Positions 17,856 through 28,167 of a stretch of DNA of 64,000 nt are shown piece after piece. A program made the translations under genes and the position numbers. The stretch comes from Pseudocalidococcus sp964653145 (lineage in GTDB: Bacteria; Cyanobacteriota; Cyanobacteriia; Thermosynechococcales; Thermosynechococcaceae), in NCBI GenBank assembly GCA_964653145.1, contig CAZZCG010000007.1, positions 62,001 to 126,000 on the forward strand, given 5' to 3'. Position 1 is the stretch's first letter. Each line of letters begins with the position of its first letter. A model generated the notes under the pieces. That model saw only the letters and a list, made by a program, of their open reading frames with translations, did not search any database and had not been told where the DNA came from.

Positions 17856-18740
17856 TCAGTTTGTCGGCCGGGGGCGGGGGTATTGCTGCATCAACCGGCG
17901 AACTTCTTCAGCATGGTAGGAACTGCGGGTTAGGGGAGAGGCCACCACTTGGAGATAGCCCATTTGTTCCCCTTGACGCTGCCAGGCCTGGAATTGCGCT
18001 GGGGAAATAAACTCAACTACGGGTAAATGCTTCGGGCTGGGTTGGAGATACTGGCCAATGGTCAAAATGTCGCAATCACCCCCCCGTAAATCCGCCATCA
18101 CTTGGGCAACTTCGGCATTGGTTTCCCCCAGACCCACCATAATCCCCGACTTAGTGTAAATCCAGGGAGCTTGTTGGCGCACCCGTTGGAGTAATTCCAG
18201 ACTGCGGTGATACTCACCCTGGGGCCGAATCCGACGGTAGAGGCGGGGGACTGTTTCCGTATTGTGGTTAAGAACATCGGGCTGGGCCTGGAGGATGCTA
18301 TCTAGGGCCTGCCAATTACCACAAAGATCCGGAATCAGGACTTCAATGGTAGTTTTTGGAGATCGTTGCCGCACCTGTTGGATACAGTGGACAAACTGAC
18401 TTGCCCCACCATCCTCAAGATCATCCCGATTGACTGACGTAATCACAACATGGTTCAGGTTCAACCGGCCCACCGCTTCAGCTAAACGGATTGGTTCAGT
18501 CGGGTCTAGGGCCTGGGGTTTCTTCTCGAAATCAATATCGCAATAGGGACAAGCTCGAGTACACGCCGGCCCCATAATCAAAAACGTGGCAGTCCCCTGG
18601 TTAAAACATTCACCAATATTGGGGCAGGAGGCCTCTTCACAGACCGTATTGAGATTTAAATCGCGCAGAAGGCTTTTGACATCTCCAACCCGTTGCCATT
18701 GGGGAGCCTTGACCCGCAGCCACTCTGGTTTAACCGCCAT
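17856..18740 (-). CDS. lipA: Lipoyl synthase
   Basis: LipA is a radical-SAM enzyme that inserts two sulphurs into octanoyl chains on E2 and GcvH proteins. Both cluster motifs are present: the auxiliary cluster CEEASCPNIGEC near residue 34 and the radical-SAM CTRACPYCD near residue 60. Family blocks VVITSVNRDDLEDGGA and SGIMVGLGET are also clear. At 294 residues it is typical. It lies between gor and a DUF389 gene on the same strand with small gaps. Many cyanobacteria carry two LipA copies; only one is in this window. Confidence 0.96.
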   Translation of the reverse strand: MAVKPEWLRVKAPQWQRVGDVKSLLRDLNLNTVCEEASCPNIGECFNQGTATFLIMGPACTRACPYCDIDFEKKPQALDPTEPIRLAEAVGRLNLNHVVITSVNRDDLEDGGASQFVHCIQQVRQRSPKTTIEVLIPDLCGNWQALDSILQAQPDVLNHNTETVPRLYRRIRPQGEYHRSLELLQRVRQQAPWIYTKSGIMVGLGETNAEVAQVMADLRGGDCDILTIGQYLQPSPKHLPVVEFISPAQFQAWQRQGEQMGYLQVVASPLTRSSYHAEEVRRLMQQYPRPRPTN

Positions 18741-18813
18741 ACCCTTCAGACCTGATAACCGGTGCTGCCCTAGTTTAACAAACCCACCATCCCCCCTAGG
18801 CTGGCCGCTGGAG

Positions 18814-20175
18814 TCAACGCAGGGTCACAAATTCCTCAGCAGTAGAGGGGTGAATTCCAATGGTGGCATCAAAGTCCCGTTTGGTTGCGCCCATTTTCAC
18901 GGCAATGGCCATCCCTTGAATAATTTCCGCTGCGTGCTCACCGACCATGTGTACCCCTAAAATCTTTTCGGAATGGGCCTCTAGGACTAGCTTCACCATG
19001 ACTTTTTCGGCCTGCCCCGTAAAGCTGTGGTACATCGGCCGGAATTTGGCTCGGTAAGTTTTGATATTCTCAGCACCGTATTGGGTCTCGGCCTGGGCCT
19101 GGGAAAGTCCAACACTGGCGGCTTCCGGTTGCGAGAACACTGCTGAGGCAATATTTTCGTGGCTAATGGTGCGGGGCTGGTGGCCAAATTCCGTATCCGC
19201 AAAGGCGCGCCCTTCGGCAATAGCCACTGGGGTCAGGTTCACCCGATCCGTGCAATCTCCAACGGCAAAAATATGGGGCTGGCTGGTGCGACTCCATTCA
19301 TCCACAGCAATAGCAGGAAACCGACCGCTGGTATTCACGTTAACTCCGACATGCTCCAGGCCCAGGCCCGTTAAATTAGGCGCCCGCCCAATGGCACACA
19401 ACACAGCATCAACGGTTAGTTTTTGCGGTTCCCCGGCCTGGGTGTAGATTACTTTGATCCCTCTTTTTGTTTTCTTCAATTCTTGGAGTTGGATATTCGG
19501 GACAAGATTTACCCCATGGTTGAGCATTCCCTCGTAAACCCCCTCTTGAATATCCTGATCAAACCCCCGCAATGGCCGCTCACCTCGGATCAGATGGGTG
19601 ACCTGCGTTCCCAGGCCCTGCATAATGCCACTGAACTCGACACTGATGTACCCCGCCCCGAGGACAGCCAGGGTTTTCGGTTGTTTCGGTAGCAAGAACA
19701 TCTCCCGCGAGGTAATACTCAAGTCAATTCCGGGAATGTCCGGTCTAATCGCTTCTCCCCCGACAGCAATCAGAATTTTGGCCGCTGTAATTTGTCGCTC
19801 ACCCACTTGGATCGTATGGGGGTCTAAAAACTTGGCCTGGTGGGGAATTAGCTCAACGTTTGCTTTGTTCAGTAAATCGGTGTGGAGTTGGCTCAGACGG
19901 TGGACTTCCTTTTGGACATTGGTGATCAGGGTGGGCCAACTAAATTTTGCTTTGACCGCTTTCCAGCCATAGCCAACTGCATCTTCATAGAGATGGGAAA
20001 ACTTAGATCCATAGACCAGTAATTTTTTGGGGACACAGCCACGGACAACACAGGTACCTCCAACATCTTCCCCTTCTGCAATAGCCACCCGCGCCCCATA
20101 GGATGCAGCACGCTTAGAGGCCGCCAAGCCCCCAGAACCCGCCCCAATCACAAACAGGTCATAGTCAAAGTCCAC
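18814..20175 (-). CDS. gor: Glutathione reductase
   Basis: This FAD-dependent pyridine nucleotide-disulphide oxidoreductase regenerates reduced glutathione with NADPH. The FAD-binding motif VIGAGSGGLAASKRAA is followed by the redox disulphide GGTCVVRGCVPKKLLVYG. The NADPH domain has VLGAGYISVEFSG and the C-terminus has the catalytic-base region GIHPSTAEEFVTLR. The 453-residue length fits. The start is a GTG at 20175. Together with the GFA-like gene at 57817 it points to an active glutathione pool. It is probably transcribed with lipA. Confidence 0.95.
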   Translation of the reverse strand: MDFDYDLFVIGAGSGGLAASKRAASYGARVAIAEGEDVGGTCVVRGCVPKKLLVYGSKFSHLYEDAVGYGWKAVKAKFSWPTLITNVQKEVHRLSQLHTDLLNKANVELIPHQAKFLDPHTIQVGERQITAAKILIAVGGEAIRPDIPGIDLSITSREMFLLPKQPKTLAVLGAGYISVEFSGIMQGLGTQVTHLIRGERPLRGFDQDIQEGVYEGMLNHGVNLVPNIQLQELKKTKRGIKVIYTQAGEPQKLTVDAVLCAIGRAPNLTGLGLEHVGVNVNTSGRFPAIAVDEWSRTSQPHIFAVGDCTDRVNLTPVAIAEGRAFADTEFGHQPRTISHENIASAVFSQPEAASVGLSQAQAETQYGAENIKTYRAKFRPMYHSFTGQAEKVMVKLVLEAHSEKILGVHMVGEHAAEIIQGMAIAVKMGATKRDFDATIGIHPSTAEEFVTLR

Positions 20176-20335
20176 CGGTTTGCCTCGCTTTCTTGGGTGT
20201 GAAATTTCTGTATCCTTGGGGCCATTCTACCCAAGCACCTTCCCCACAGGCCATTCCTGGTACTCCAAGCTCTGGGTGATGCTCCACTGGGCCTGGATCA
20301 AAACGATAGGTGAACAGTCCATGGTCATCCAGGAT

Positions 20336-22585
20336 TCACTCGGGGTTAGGGAAACTTCCAAAGGGCTGGAGTTGAATCAAGGGCAAAACTTGGGAAAAGT
20401 CATCCGTCCAGGCCCCAATGGTCAGGTTGCTCTTTAAGGGCTGCCAACGGGGATCTGAGCGAAAGGGGGCGAGGGTTTCGGGATTTGGGGCGAGGATGAT
20501 CCAGCGGGAGGGGGTTTTGCCAGCCTCTTGCTCGGTGGGGGTTACCTGGCGGTCGTACTGATGCAAGCCCGTTAGGTTTAACCTCTCTGCAACTGCGGCA
20601 ATGACGGGTTCAAGGTCGAGAAAACGATTCGTGATGTTGATGGCGATCATCCCAGTTGGCTTGAGTTTTTGCAGGTAAAGTTCTAGGGCTTCTTGGGTGA
20701 GTAGATGAACTGGAATTGCATCGGAACTAAACGCATCCATGACTAGCAAATCCAGTTGACGATCCTCCGCTTGGGCTAATTGCAGGCGACCATCTCCGAA
20801 AATAATTTCTGGCTGAACAGGCGCGTGCTCTAGGTAGGTAAAGTAATTGGGGTTACTGGCCAATTCCACCACCAGGGGATCAATTTCATAAAACCACCAG
20901 GCCTGGTGTGGGTGACCATACTGAATTAGGGTACCAATGCCCAAGCCGAGGACAGCAATTTTTTCGAGTTGCTTATCCAAGGTTTGAAAGACCTGACCAA
21001 TGGGCCCAGAGGGGGTGAAATAGGTGAGTGGGGCCTGTTCCATTCCAGGGGTCAGATTTTGTTGTCCGTGGACAGTGGTGCCGTGGATGAGGCTATGAAC
21101 GTTAGTTTGGGCATCCTGGAGTACCTGATACACCCCAAAAAAACTCCGCTGCCGTGCTAAAACCCCACCCAGGCCACTGAGGGAAAACTGGTTCAGCAAC
21201 ACCATCAAAACCAGGCCCAGGCCAATTTGCCACCGCTGTAGCGGCCAAAGCCAGCCAAGGGCCACCACCAGGCCCCAACAGACCAGTAAAGCCCAACCCT
21301 GCCCAACAAAATTTCCCTGCCAACCAATGCTCAAACAGCCCACCAGCAGCCCCAGACTCAGAGGCCAGGTCAACCGCACCCCCGGCCTGGAATCCAGAGT
21401 CCGCCACAGTAGCAAATTCATCAAAATCATCAGGGGGTATTCCAGCACCTTTTTAAAAAGCAGCGGGGCCAACAGACTGTTAAATACCCCTCCCAGCATC
21501 CCGCCAAAGGCAATGGCTAAATAAAAGCGGGTTAATTGGGTCGCGACGGGCCGGGATTGCGCCAGATGGTTATGCAGACAATAGGCTGCCAGGGTAAATC
21601 CGAGTAAATGCAGTGGCAAGACAAGGATCAACGGCTGAGTCACCTTCAGCAGGAGCAACATCACCAGCAGCAAACTCAACAGGGGCATGAGGCCCATCAG
21701 CACATTGGGGGGTCGCCAGGCCGGTTGGGCAAAGGCCACAATAAATGTCAGCAAATACAACCCCAGGGGCAAGGCCCAAAACAGGGGAATGGCAGCCATA
21801 TCGGTGGTGATGTAGGTGGTGACACTGAGCAGCCAACTGGAGGGAATAAAGGCCAAAATCACCCATCGCCAGGGCCTTCCCTTGGGAGATAAATCCAGAC
21901 CCGATGGCGGAAGCGGTGGGGGAATATCAGCGGGCTGAGGCGTGGACGGTTGATGGTTACGATGGCTTTGGGTGAGGGAAAAACATCCCAGCAGCAGTAA
22001 ACCCAGGCCAGCGTAGAGAAAAGCCCAAAGTTGATTTTGCAGAGTCAGAGTCAGATGGGGTTCCAAAACCAAGGGATAGCCCAACAGGCCCAGCAAACTA
22101 CCCAGATTACTTGCGCCGTAAAGAAAATAGGGATCCTGAGCCTGGGGGTGGGTCGTGCGGCTAAACCAGGCCTGGAGGAGTGGTGCCAAGGTGGCCAGGG
22201 CAAAAAACGGTAAGCCTATCCCCAATAACAATGTGAGCAACAGCCAAGGTAAGGGATTTGTCTCCGTGGGCGGGAGTCCAAGGCGATCGATTTGTAAGGG
22301 CAACAACCCCAAGGGCAACAGAAACACCGCCCCTTGCAACCCGGCCTGGTGGGGGAGGGTCAATCGCCGCGTGATCCAATCGCTATAGCCATATCCCAAC
22401 AACAATAGGGCCTGGAAGAAAAACAGACAGGTATTCCAAACCGCTGGCGCCCCCCCCAAGAGCGGCAAGAGCATTTTGGCCACCATCAACTGCACCCAAA
22501 ACAACAGGAAAGCACTGACCAACAGCGTTAGGGCAAAAAGGATCAGTAATCCCTGGTGCCAGGCCGGGAAAGGTAACCGCCCCAT
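20336..22585 (-). CDS. Membrane-fused spermidine synthase-like protein
   Basis: The N-terminal 480 residues contain about a dozen hydrophobic helices; the C-terminal 250 residues form a spermidine-synthase-like methyltransferase fold. Motif I is IAVLGLGIGTLIQYG, followed by YEIDPLVVELA, GDGRLQLAQ and LLVMDAFSSDAIPVHLLT. Such fusions are widespread but mostly uncharacterised. The active-site acidic residue of true aminopropyltransferases falls in the DAF segment, so activity is possible but not shown. ATG 22585 is chosen because GGAGAA lies seven bases before it; a TTG at 22612 also opens the frame. It stands alone on the minus strand, divergent from the kinase array. Confidence 0.85.
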   Translation of the reverse strand: MGRLPFPAWHQGLLILFALTLLVSAFLLFWVQLMVAKMLLPLLGGAPAVWNTCLFFFQALLLLGYGYSDWITRRLTLPHQAGLQGAVFLLPLGLLPLQIDRLGLPPTETNPLPWLLLTLLLGIGLPFFALATLAPLLQAWFSRTTHPQAQDPYFLYGASNLGSLLGLLGYPLVLEPHLTLTLQNQLWAFLYAGLGLLLLGCFSLTQSHRNHQPSTPQPADIPPPLPPSGLDLSPKGRPWRWVILAFIPSSWLLSVTTYITTDMAAIPLFWALPLGLYLLTFIVAFAQPAWRPPNVLMGLMPLLSLLLVMLLLLKVTQPLILVLPLHLLGFTLAAYCLHNHLAQSRPVATQLTRFYLAIAFGGMLGGVFNSLLAPLLFKKVLEYPLMILMNLLLWRTLDSRPGVRLTWPLSLGLLVGCLSIGWQGNFVGQGWALLVCWGLVVALGWLWPLQRWQIGLGLVLMVLLNQFSLSGLGGVLARQRSFFGVYQVLQDAQTNVHSLIHGTTVHGQQNLTPGMEQAPLTYFTPSGPIGQVFQTLDKQLEKIAVLGLGIGTLIQYGHPHQAWWFYEIDPLVVELASNPNYFTYLEHAPVQPEIIFGDGRLQLAQAEDRQLDLLVMDAFSSDAIPVHLLTQEALELYLQKLKPTGMIAINITNRFLDLEPVIAAVAERLNLTGLHQYDRQVTPTEQEAGKTPSRWIILAPNPETLAPFRSDPRWQPLKSNLTIGAWTDDFSQVLPLIQLQPFGSFPNPE

Positions 22586-22812
22586 GGTTGAGTTCTCCAA
22601 TTGCTCACTCAAGAAATATTGCCCCCAGGCCTGGTGATCATCCCGAACCTAGACATTACACATTGCTTAAAATAACCCGTTCAGCCCAAATGCTTTTTCT
22701 GATTACATCCTGAGTGATATCCAAGAAAGACTGAGGCTGATGTTTTAAGAAAGTTTTCCTGGAGAAAATCATCTATGTCATTCTGGAGGTAAGCACGCGG
22801 CGGGAAGAAAAA

Positions 22813-25800
22813 ATGATCGGTAACGTTGGGACTGACCCAGGCCTGGGAGCAGCCATACTCCGCGCCCCTTTAACCGTGACCCCAGATACCCCGATCAAAC
22901 CTGCAATTTTAGCCATGACTGGTGGGCATAGAGAAGCAGAAACCCCAGGTGCCTCCACTCCCCGGACCCAAATTCACTCCGAAGCCCGCGCCAGTTGTAT
23001 CGTGGTGGTGGATCAGAGCCGGGTCGTTGGCATTCTCACCGAGCGGGATGTGGTCTGCCTGAGTTGCCAAAACATTCCTCTGGATCAACAGCCCATTCAA
23101 GACGTTATGACTCAGCCGGTGATCACGCTTAAGGAGTCAGAACTCCGGGATGTGTTTGCCGTCGTCAAGTTTATGCAAGATCGAAAAATTCGGCATTTGC
23201 CCATCCTCGATGACCAAGAACACCTCTCGGGCCTGGTGACCCACGAAACGCTGCGATTATTAACTCGTCCCATTGATCTGTTGCGTCTGCGGACTGTCGC
23301 GGATGTCATGACCCAGGCCCTGTTCTGTGCCACCCCAGAGGATATAGTGCTGCGGATTGCGGAAATTATGGCGGATCAGGGCATTAGTTCGGTGGTGATT
23401 GCCGAGCACCCCAGGGAAAACTCACCAAGCCAAGCCGCCGATGTCAGGTACCCAGTTGGCCTCCTATCCGAGCGGGATCTAGTCCAATGCCAGGCCCTCG
23501 GCCTTAACTTTGCCACGACCCCAGTGGTGCAGGTGATGAGTCGCCCCGTATTGACCGTCAGTCCCCAAGATAGCCTTTGGACTGTCCATGAGTTGATGGC
23601 CCAACACTCGATCCGGCGGCTGGTGGTCACTGGAAACCAGGGGGAACTGCTGGGGATTGTCACTCAGTCAAATCTTTTAAAAGTCTTTAATCCCTGGGAA
23701 CTCTATCAGTTAACCGCTCTCCTGGAGGATAAAGTCAAACGGTTAGAAGCGGAAAAAGCCGCCCTGAGCCAAAACTACAGCCAAACCCTTCAACAGACCA
23801 TTGAGCAACTCGTCACTGAACGCACCACGGAAATTACCAAACAGGCCCAATCGGAATCGGAACTGCTGCGACAGCGCCTCGAGTTTTTAGTCCATCACAG
23901 TCCTGCCCTGATCTACAGTTGCTGGCCCGATGGGGATTTTGGCACGACCTACGTTACGGAAAATTGTCAACGAATCCTCGGCCATGCCCCGGAAGACTTC
24001 CTCAACACCTCCAACTTTTGGCTCACCCACATTCACCCTGATGATCAAGCCTATGTTCTGGCTCAGCAGCGTTTTGCCGTCACAACTTGCAGCAGTCAAT
24101 CCTTGGAGTATCGGTTTTGGCACAAGCAGGGATACTACATCTGGGTGCGGGATCAACTCACTCCAATTAAGGATCCCCAAGGAAACGCCATCGAACTCAT
24201 CGGCGCAATCTCGAACATCACCGAACGGAAAAACTTTGAAGAACAACTCCGAGCCAATGCCATCCATCTGCGGAATGCCCAACGGATCGGCCAAATCGGT
24301 AGTTGGGAATTTGACATCAAAACAGAGCAAATGGCCTGGTCTCAGGAAGTTTTCCGGATTTTTGGCTACGACCCCAGTGGCAAGCCCCCGTCCTATACGG
24401 AATTCCTATCTCTGATTCAGGCTGCGGACTCGGAGAACTTTCAACAGGCCCTTCAAGATTCCCTCTCCCAAGGCCGGCCCTACGAATTGGAATGTGGATT
24501 TTATCGGCTAAACCGGACGAAAGGCTTTTTCTTGGCCCGTGGGGAACCGGTGCTGAATCACCTAGGCGAAATTACAAAACTAGTCGGCACAATTTTGGAT
24601 ATCAGTGAGCGCAAACGCACGGAATTAGCACTCCAGGCCAAGACCGAAGAACTGGATCGCTTTTTCCTCCTGTCCTTAGACCTCATGGGGATTGGTTCTC
24701 TACAGGGGCAGATTCTCCGGGTCAACCAACAATGGGAAAAAACCTTTGGCTACACCCAGGCCGAGCTTGAAGGTCATCACTACAGCGAATTTATTCATCC
24801 AGAGGACGAGGAAAACACCAGCGCAGAAATCTGTAAACTCCGCCAAGGGGAAGCCATCAGTGGGTTTATCCATCGGTTTCGGGCTAAGGATGGTTCCTAT
24901 CGTTGGCTAGAGTGGCAGGCCGTTCCCAGTGGTCAGCAGGTGTTTGCCGTTGCCCGTGATATTACCGATGCCCAGGCCAACCAAGAAACAATTAAACGCC
25001 AACTGGCCGCGATTCAAATTGCCATTGATGGAATTGGCATTCTAGAACAGGAGAAATTCACCTTTTTAAACAATTCCCAGGTCAAGATGTTTGGCTATGA
25101 ATCCGCGGAGGAACTCCTAGGACAACCCTGGCAAACCCTCTATACCCCCCCCGAAATTCTCCGGTTCGAGTTGGACATTTTCCCTACTTTGCGGCAGAAA
25201 CGATTTTGGCAGGGGGAGGCCATTGGTCAGCGGAAGGATGGCAGTAGTTTTGATCAGGGCTTATCCCTGGCCCTGGTGGATGATCAGACGATGCTCTGTG
25301 TTAGTCGGGACATTACCGCCCAAAAACAAACCGAAACAGCAATCCAAGAGCAGGCCAAGCGGGAACGGCTGCTCTGGGAAATTACCCAACGGATTCGACA
25401 ATCTCTGAACCTTGAGGAAATTTTTCAGTCGGCCTGTGAAGATGTGCGGCGGTTATTGGGGGCCGATCGGGTTATGGTTTTTAAGTTTGACCCCCGCGCC
25501 AACTTTGACCTCGGGGTGGTGGTGGCCGAGTCGGTCTTACCGGAATTCGTTTCCGCTCTCCATGCCCAGATCGAAGATCATTGCTTTGGGGAAAAATACG
25601 CCCCCCTCTACATGCAGGGTCGTTATGCGGTCATGCCGGATATTTTTGCCCTCGATCACTGTCATACCTCGATCCTCTCCCAGTTTCAAGTGAAATCCAA
25701 CATGGTTATGCCCCTAATCTGTGGGGAAGGTCTGTGGGGGTTGCTCTGTGTGCATCACTGCCGGAGTCGGCGAACCTGGGAAGAGTCAGAAATAGAGTTA

Positions 25801-27126
25801 ACCCAACAAATTGCTACACAACTTGCCATTGCCATTCAGCAGGCGGATCTCTTTGAGCAAGTCCAAGAGGAACTGCGGGATCGACAAAAAACCGAGACGG
25901 AACTCACCCTCCGCAACCAACAACTGGCCATCTCCAACGAGGAACTGCAACAGGCCACACGCCTTAAGGATGAATTTTTGGCCAACATGAGCCACGAGTT
26001 ACGCACCCCGCTGAACGCAATTTTGGGCATGGCGGAAGGCCTGCAGGAAAAAATCTTTGGCCCCCTCTCCGTCCAGCAATTGACCGCGATCAAAACCATT
26101 GAACGCAGCGGCTCCCATTTATTGGAATTAATTAACGACATTCTAGATCTGGCTAAGGTGGAGTCCGGGCAGTTGGAGTTGGAGAAAAACCCCACGGATG
26201 TTGCCGCCATGTGTCGAGGGAGTTTAGGGTTTATTCGGCAAGCGGCCCTGAAAAAGTCCCTGGCCGTGGATCTCCATATCCCCGAGGATTTGCCGGAATT
26301 ACTGGTGGATGAGCGACGGATGCGCCAGGTGATGATTAATTTGCTCAACAACGCCGTTAAATTTACCCCTGAGGGAGGTCGAATTACCATTGAGGCCTCG
26401 CTTTTACCCCCGGAGGTGATTCCCGAAAGCCCCACCGTCACCCCACTCCTGCGGCTGGCCATCACCGATACTGGCATTGGTATTCCAGAGGACTATCGAG
26501 ACCGCCTGTTTTTGCCCTTTGTCCAAATTGACAGTGCCTTAAATCGAAAATATATGGGTACGGGCCTGGGCCTGGCCTTGGTGAAGCGAATTGTTGAGCT
26601 CCACGGGGGTCAGGTTAGCGTCACCAGTGAAGTTGGGGTCGGGAGTTGTTTCCGCGTTGATTTACCCTACGTTCCCCTACCGAATACAAGCCCGCCCACC
26701 GCCCCGGCACCATCCAATCCCAGCCCCATTTCCCCAGGGGAAGCTCCGAGCCAAGAATTAATTTTACTCGCAGAAGATAATGAAGCAAACATTAGTACCA
26801 TTTCCAGCTATCTCGTGGCTAAGGGCTATCGGCTCATCTTTGCCAAAAATGGTCGGGAGGCGGTAACCCTTGCGGAAACAGAACGTCCAGATTTGATTCT
26901 GATGGATATTCAAATGCCCGAAATGGATGGTCTGGAAGCCATGGCGGCAATTCGGCAACTGCCCGCACTTCGAAGGATTCCAATTATTGCTCTGACGGCC
27001 CTAGCGATGTCTGGGGATCAGGAGCGGTGTCTAGGGGCAGGGGCTTCCGATTACCTGGCCAAACCAGTCAAACTTAAAGATTTAGCCTTCAAAATTCGCC
27101 AATTACTGGCGGGCGTGTCACCTTAA
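22813..27126 (+). CDS. CBS-PAS-GAF hybrid sensor histidine kinase
   Basis: A 1437-residue cytoplasmic hybrid kinase. Four CBS-like segments (about 10-300, with GILTERDVV, GLLSERDLV and GIVTQSNLL) should bind adenylates. A coiled coil follows, then four PAS domains (about 360-845, several ending in DITERK-type sequence) and a GAF domain (about 870-1030). The kinase core has MSHELRTPLNAILG with phospho-His1061, N-box LLNNAVKFTPEGG, and G-boxes TDTGIGIP and GTGLGLAL. A C-terminal receiver has Asp1365 in LMDIQMPEMDG. The GAF domain carries Cys950-His951 in the arrangement of bilin-binding cyanobacteriochromes, so light sensing is possible. It heads a five-gene signalling array. Confidence 0.93.
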   Translation: MIGNVGTDPGLGAAILRAPLTVTPDTPIKPAILAMTGGHREAETPGASTPRTQIHSEARASCIVVVDQSRVVGILTERDVVCLSCQNIPLDQQPIQDVMTQPVITLKESELRDVFAVVKFMQDRKIRHLPILDDQEHLSGLVTHETLRLLTRPIDLLRLRTVADVMTQALFCATPEDIVLRIAEIMADQGISSVVIAEHPRENSPSQAADVRYPVGLLSERDLVQCQALGLNFATTPVVQVMSRPVLTVSPQDSLWTVHELMAQHSIRRLVVTGNQGELLGIVTQSNLLKVFNPWELYQLTALLEDKVKRLEAEKAALSQNYSQTLQQTIEQLVTERTTEITKQAQSESELLRQRLEFLVHHSPALIYSCWPDGDFGTTYVTENCQRILGHAPEDFLNTSNFWLTHIHPDDQAYVLAQQRFAVTTCSSQSLEYRFWHKQGYYIWVRDQLTPIKDPQGNAIELIGAISNITERKNFEEQLRANAIHLRNAQRIGQIGSWEFDIKTEQMAWSQEVFRIFGYDPSGKPPSYTEFLSLIQAADSENFQQALQDSLSQGRPYELECGFYRLNRTKGFFLARGEPVLNHLGEITKLVGTILDISERKRTELALQAKTEELDRFFLLSLDLMGIGSLQGQILRVNQQWEKTFGYTQAELEGHHYSEFIHPEDEENTSAEICKLRQGEAISGFIHRFRAKDGSYRWLEWQAVPSGQQVFAVARDITDAQANQETIKRQLAAIQIAIDGIGILEQEKFTFLNNSQVKMFGYESAEELLGQPWQTLYTPPEILRFELDIFPTLRQKRFWQGEAIGQRKDGSSFDQGLSLALVDDQTMLCVSRDITAQKQTETAIQEQAKRERLLWEITQRIRQSLNLEEIFQSACEDVRRLLGADRVMVFKFDPRANFDLGVVVAESVLPEFVSALHAQIEDHCFGEKYAPLYMQGRYAVMPDIFALDHCHTSILSQFQVKSNMVMPLICGEGLWGLLCVHHCRSRRTWEESEIELTQQIATQLAIAIQQADLFEQVQEELRDRQKTETELTLRNQQLAISNEELQQATRLKDEFLANMSHELRTPLNAILGMAEGLQEKIFGPLSVQQLTAIKTIERSGSHLLELINDILDLAKVESGQLELEKNPTDVAAMCRGSLGFIRQAALKKSLAVDLHIPEDLPELLVDERRMRQVMINLLNNAVKFTPEGGRITIEASLLPPEVIPESPTVTPLLRLAITDTGIGIPEDYRDRLFLPFVQIDSALNRKYMGTGLGLALVKRIVELHGGQVSVTSEVGVGSCFRVDLPYVPLPNTSPPTAPAPSNPSPISPGEAPSQELILLAEDNEANISTISSYLVAKGYRLIFAKNGREAVTLAETERPDLILMDIQMPEMDGLEAMAAIRQLPALRRIPIIALTALAMSGDQERCLGAGASDYLAKPVKLKDLAFKIRQLLAGVSP

Positions 27127-27177
27127 ACGTATCACCTTAGAAAATAGTTGCTCTCACTGGGACGTGGGGACAGTTCA

Positions 27178-28167
27178 ATGCCTCGGCGACGTGTGATTCC
27201 AATCCTATTACTACTCCTGAGTTTCCTGGCCATTAAAGGCTGTAGCCTCATCCCAGGCCTGGGTTTACGCCCCTTTAAAGTTGGCATGAACGATTGGCCG
27301 GGCTACCAAGTTGCCTTCTATGGCCAAAGGACGGGAATTTTTGCCAAGCATGGTCTGGAGGTGGAGTTTGTTCGCTTCAATGACCAGCAGGACAACATTC
27401 GGGCAACAATGCGGGAATTCCAGGATGCCAGTTTTGTTTCCCTTGCGGAGGTTATGCAGGTGGACAGTGGTGCCCAGGAGCCTGTGTTTATTCTCGTGGT
27501 AAATATTTCCAATGGAGCTGATGGGATTGTTGCCACCTCAGGCATTGAACGGGTGCCCCAACTTCGAGGCAAAACCGTCAGCGCCAAACTGGGGACCCTC
27601 TCCCATCTAATCCTGTTGGAGGCGCTCCAGGCCAGTGGGGTCAAACCCGCGGATATTCAGATTGCCGATGTGGCCAATGAACGGGGAGCACTGCTGTTGC
27701 AAGGGGGGCAGGTGGATGCGGCTGTCCTTTGGGAACCCCAGCTAACGGAGATCGCCCGAAAAATTCAGGGCAATGTCATCTACACCACCGCCAATGTCAA
27801 TAGTCTAGTCATTGATGGCCTGGCCACCCGTGAGGAACTGGTGCGAACCAAACGGCGAGAATTAATCAGTTTTATCCAGGCCTGGCTGGAAATTATGGAG
27901 GCTGTGACATCTAACCCGGAAGCGGTGTTCAAGGTCGTGGCGGAAGAATTGGGGACAAGCCCCGCAGAATTTGCCGCTGAATTTAGTGGCCTGCTTCCGG
28001 GAACCCAAGCCATGAACTACGACATGTTTGTTAAAGGTCATTTGGCTAAAATTGCCACTCAAACCCGGGATCTCCTACTCAGTGACCCCCGCCATGCCCG
28101 AATTGTCCGCCGAGAGGTTCGCCTTGAACCCGGCCCACTTCAGGAAGCCACAGGAAACTGGCAATGA
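27178..28167 (+). CDS. NMT1/SsuA-like solute-binding lipoprotein
   Basis: This protein has the NMT1/THI5/SsuA periplasmic binding-protein fold, as used for nitrate, sulphonate or pyrimidine uptake. Markers are FKVGMNDWPGYQVAFYG at the mature N-terminus, AKLGTLSHLILLEAL and QVDAAVLWEPQLTEIA. ATG 27178 gives a signal peptide ending in IKGC, a lipobox with an unusual lysine at -2, so lipid anchoring is likely but not certain. It lies 51 bases after the hybrid kinase and overlaps the next kinase by four bases (ATGA). No ABC permease or ATPase is nearby, so it probably serves as a ligand sensor for the kinase rather than for transport. Confidence 0.88.
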   Translation: MPRRRVIPILLLLLSFLAIKGCSLIPGLGLRPFKVGMNDWPGYQVAFYGQRTGIFAKHGLEVEFVRFNDQQDNIRATMREFQDASFVSLAEVMQVDSGAQEPVFILVVNISNGADGIVATSGIERVPQLRGKTVSAKLGTLSHLILLEALQASGVKPADIQIADVANERGALLLQGGQVDAAVLWEPQLTEIARKIQGNVIYTTANVNSLVIDGLATREELVRTKRRELISFIQAWLEIMEAVTSNPEAVFKVVAEELGTSPAEFAAEFSGLLPGTQAMNYDMFVKGHLAKIATQTRDLLLSDPRHARIVRREVRLEPGPLQEATGNWQ

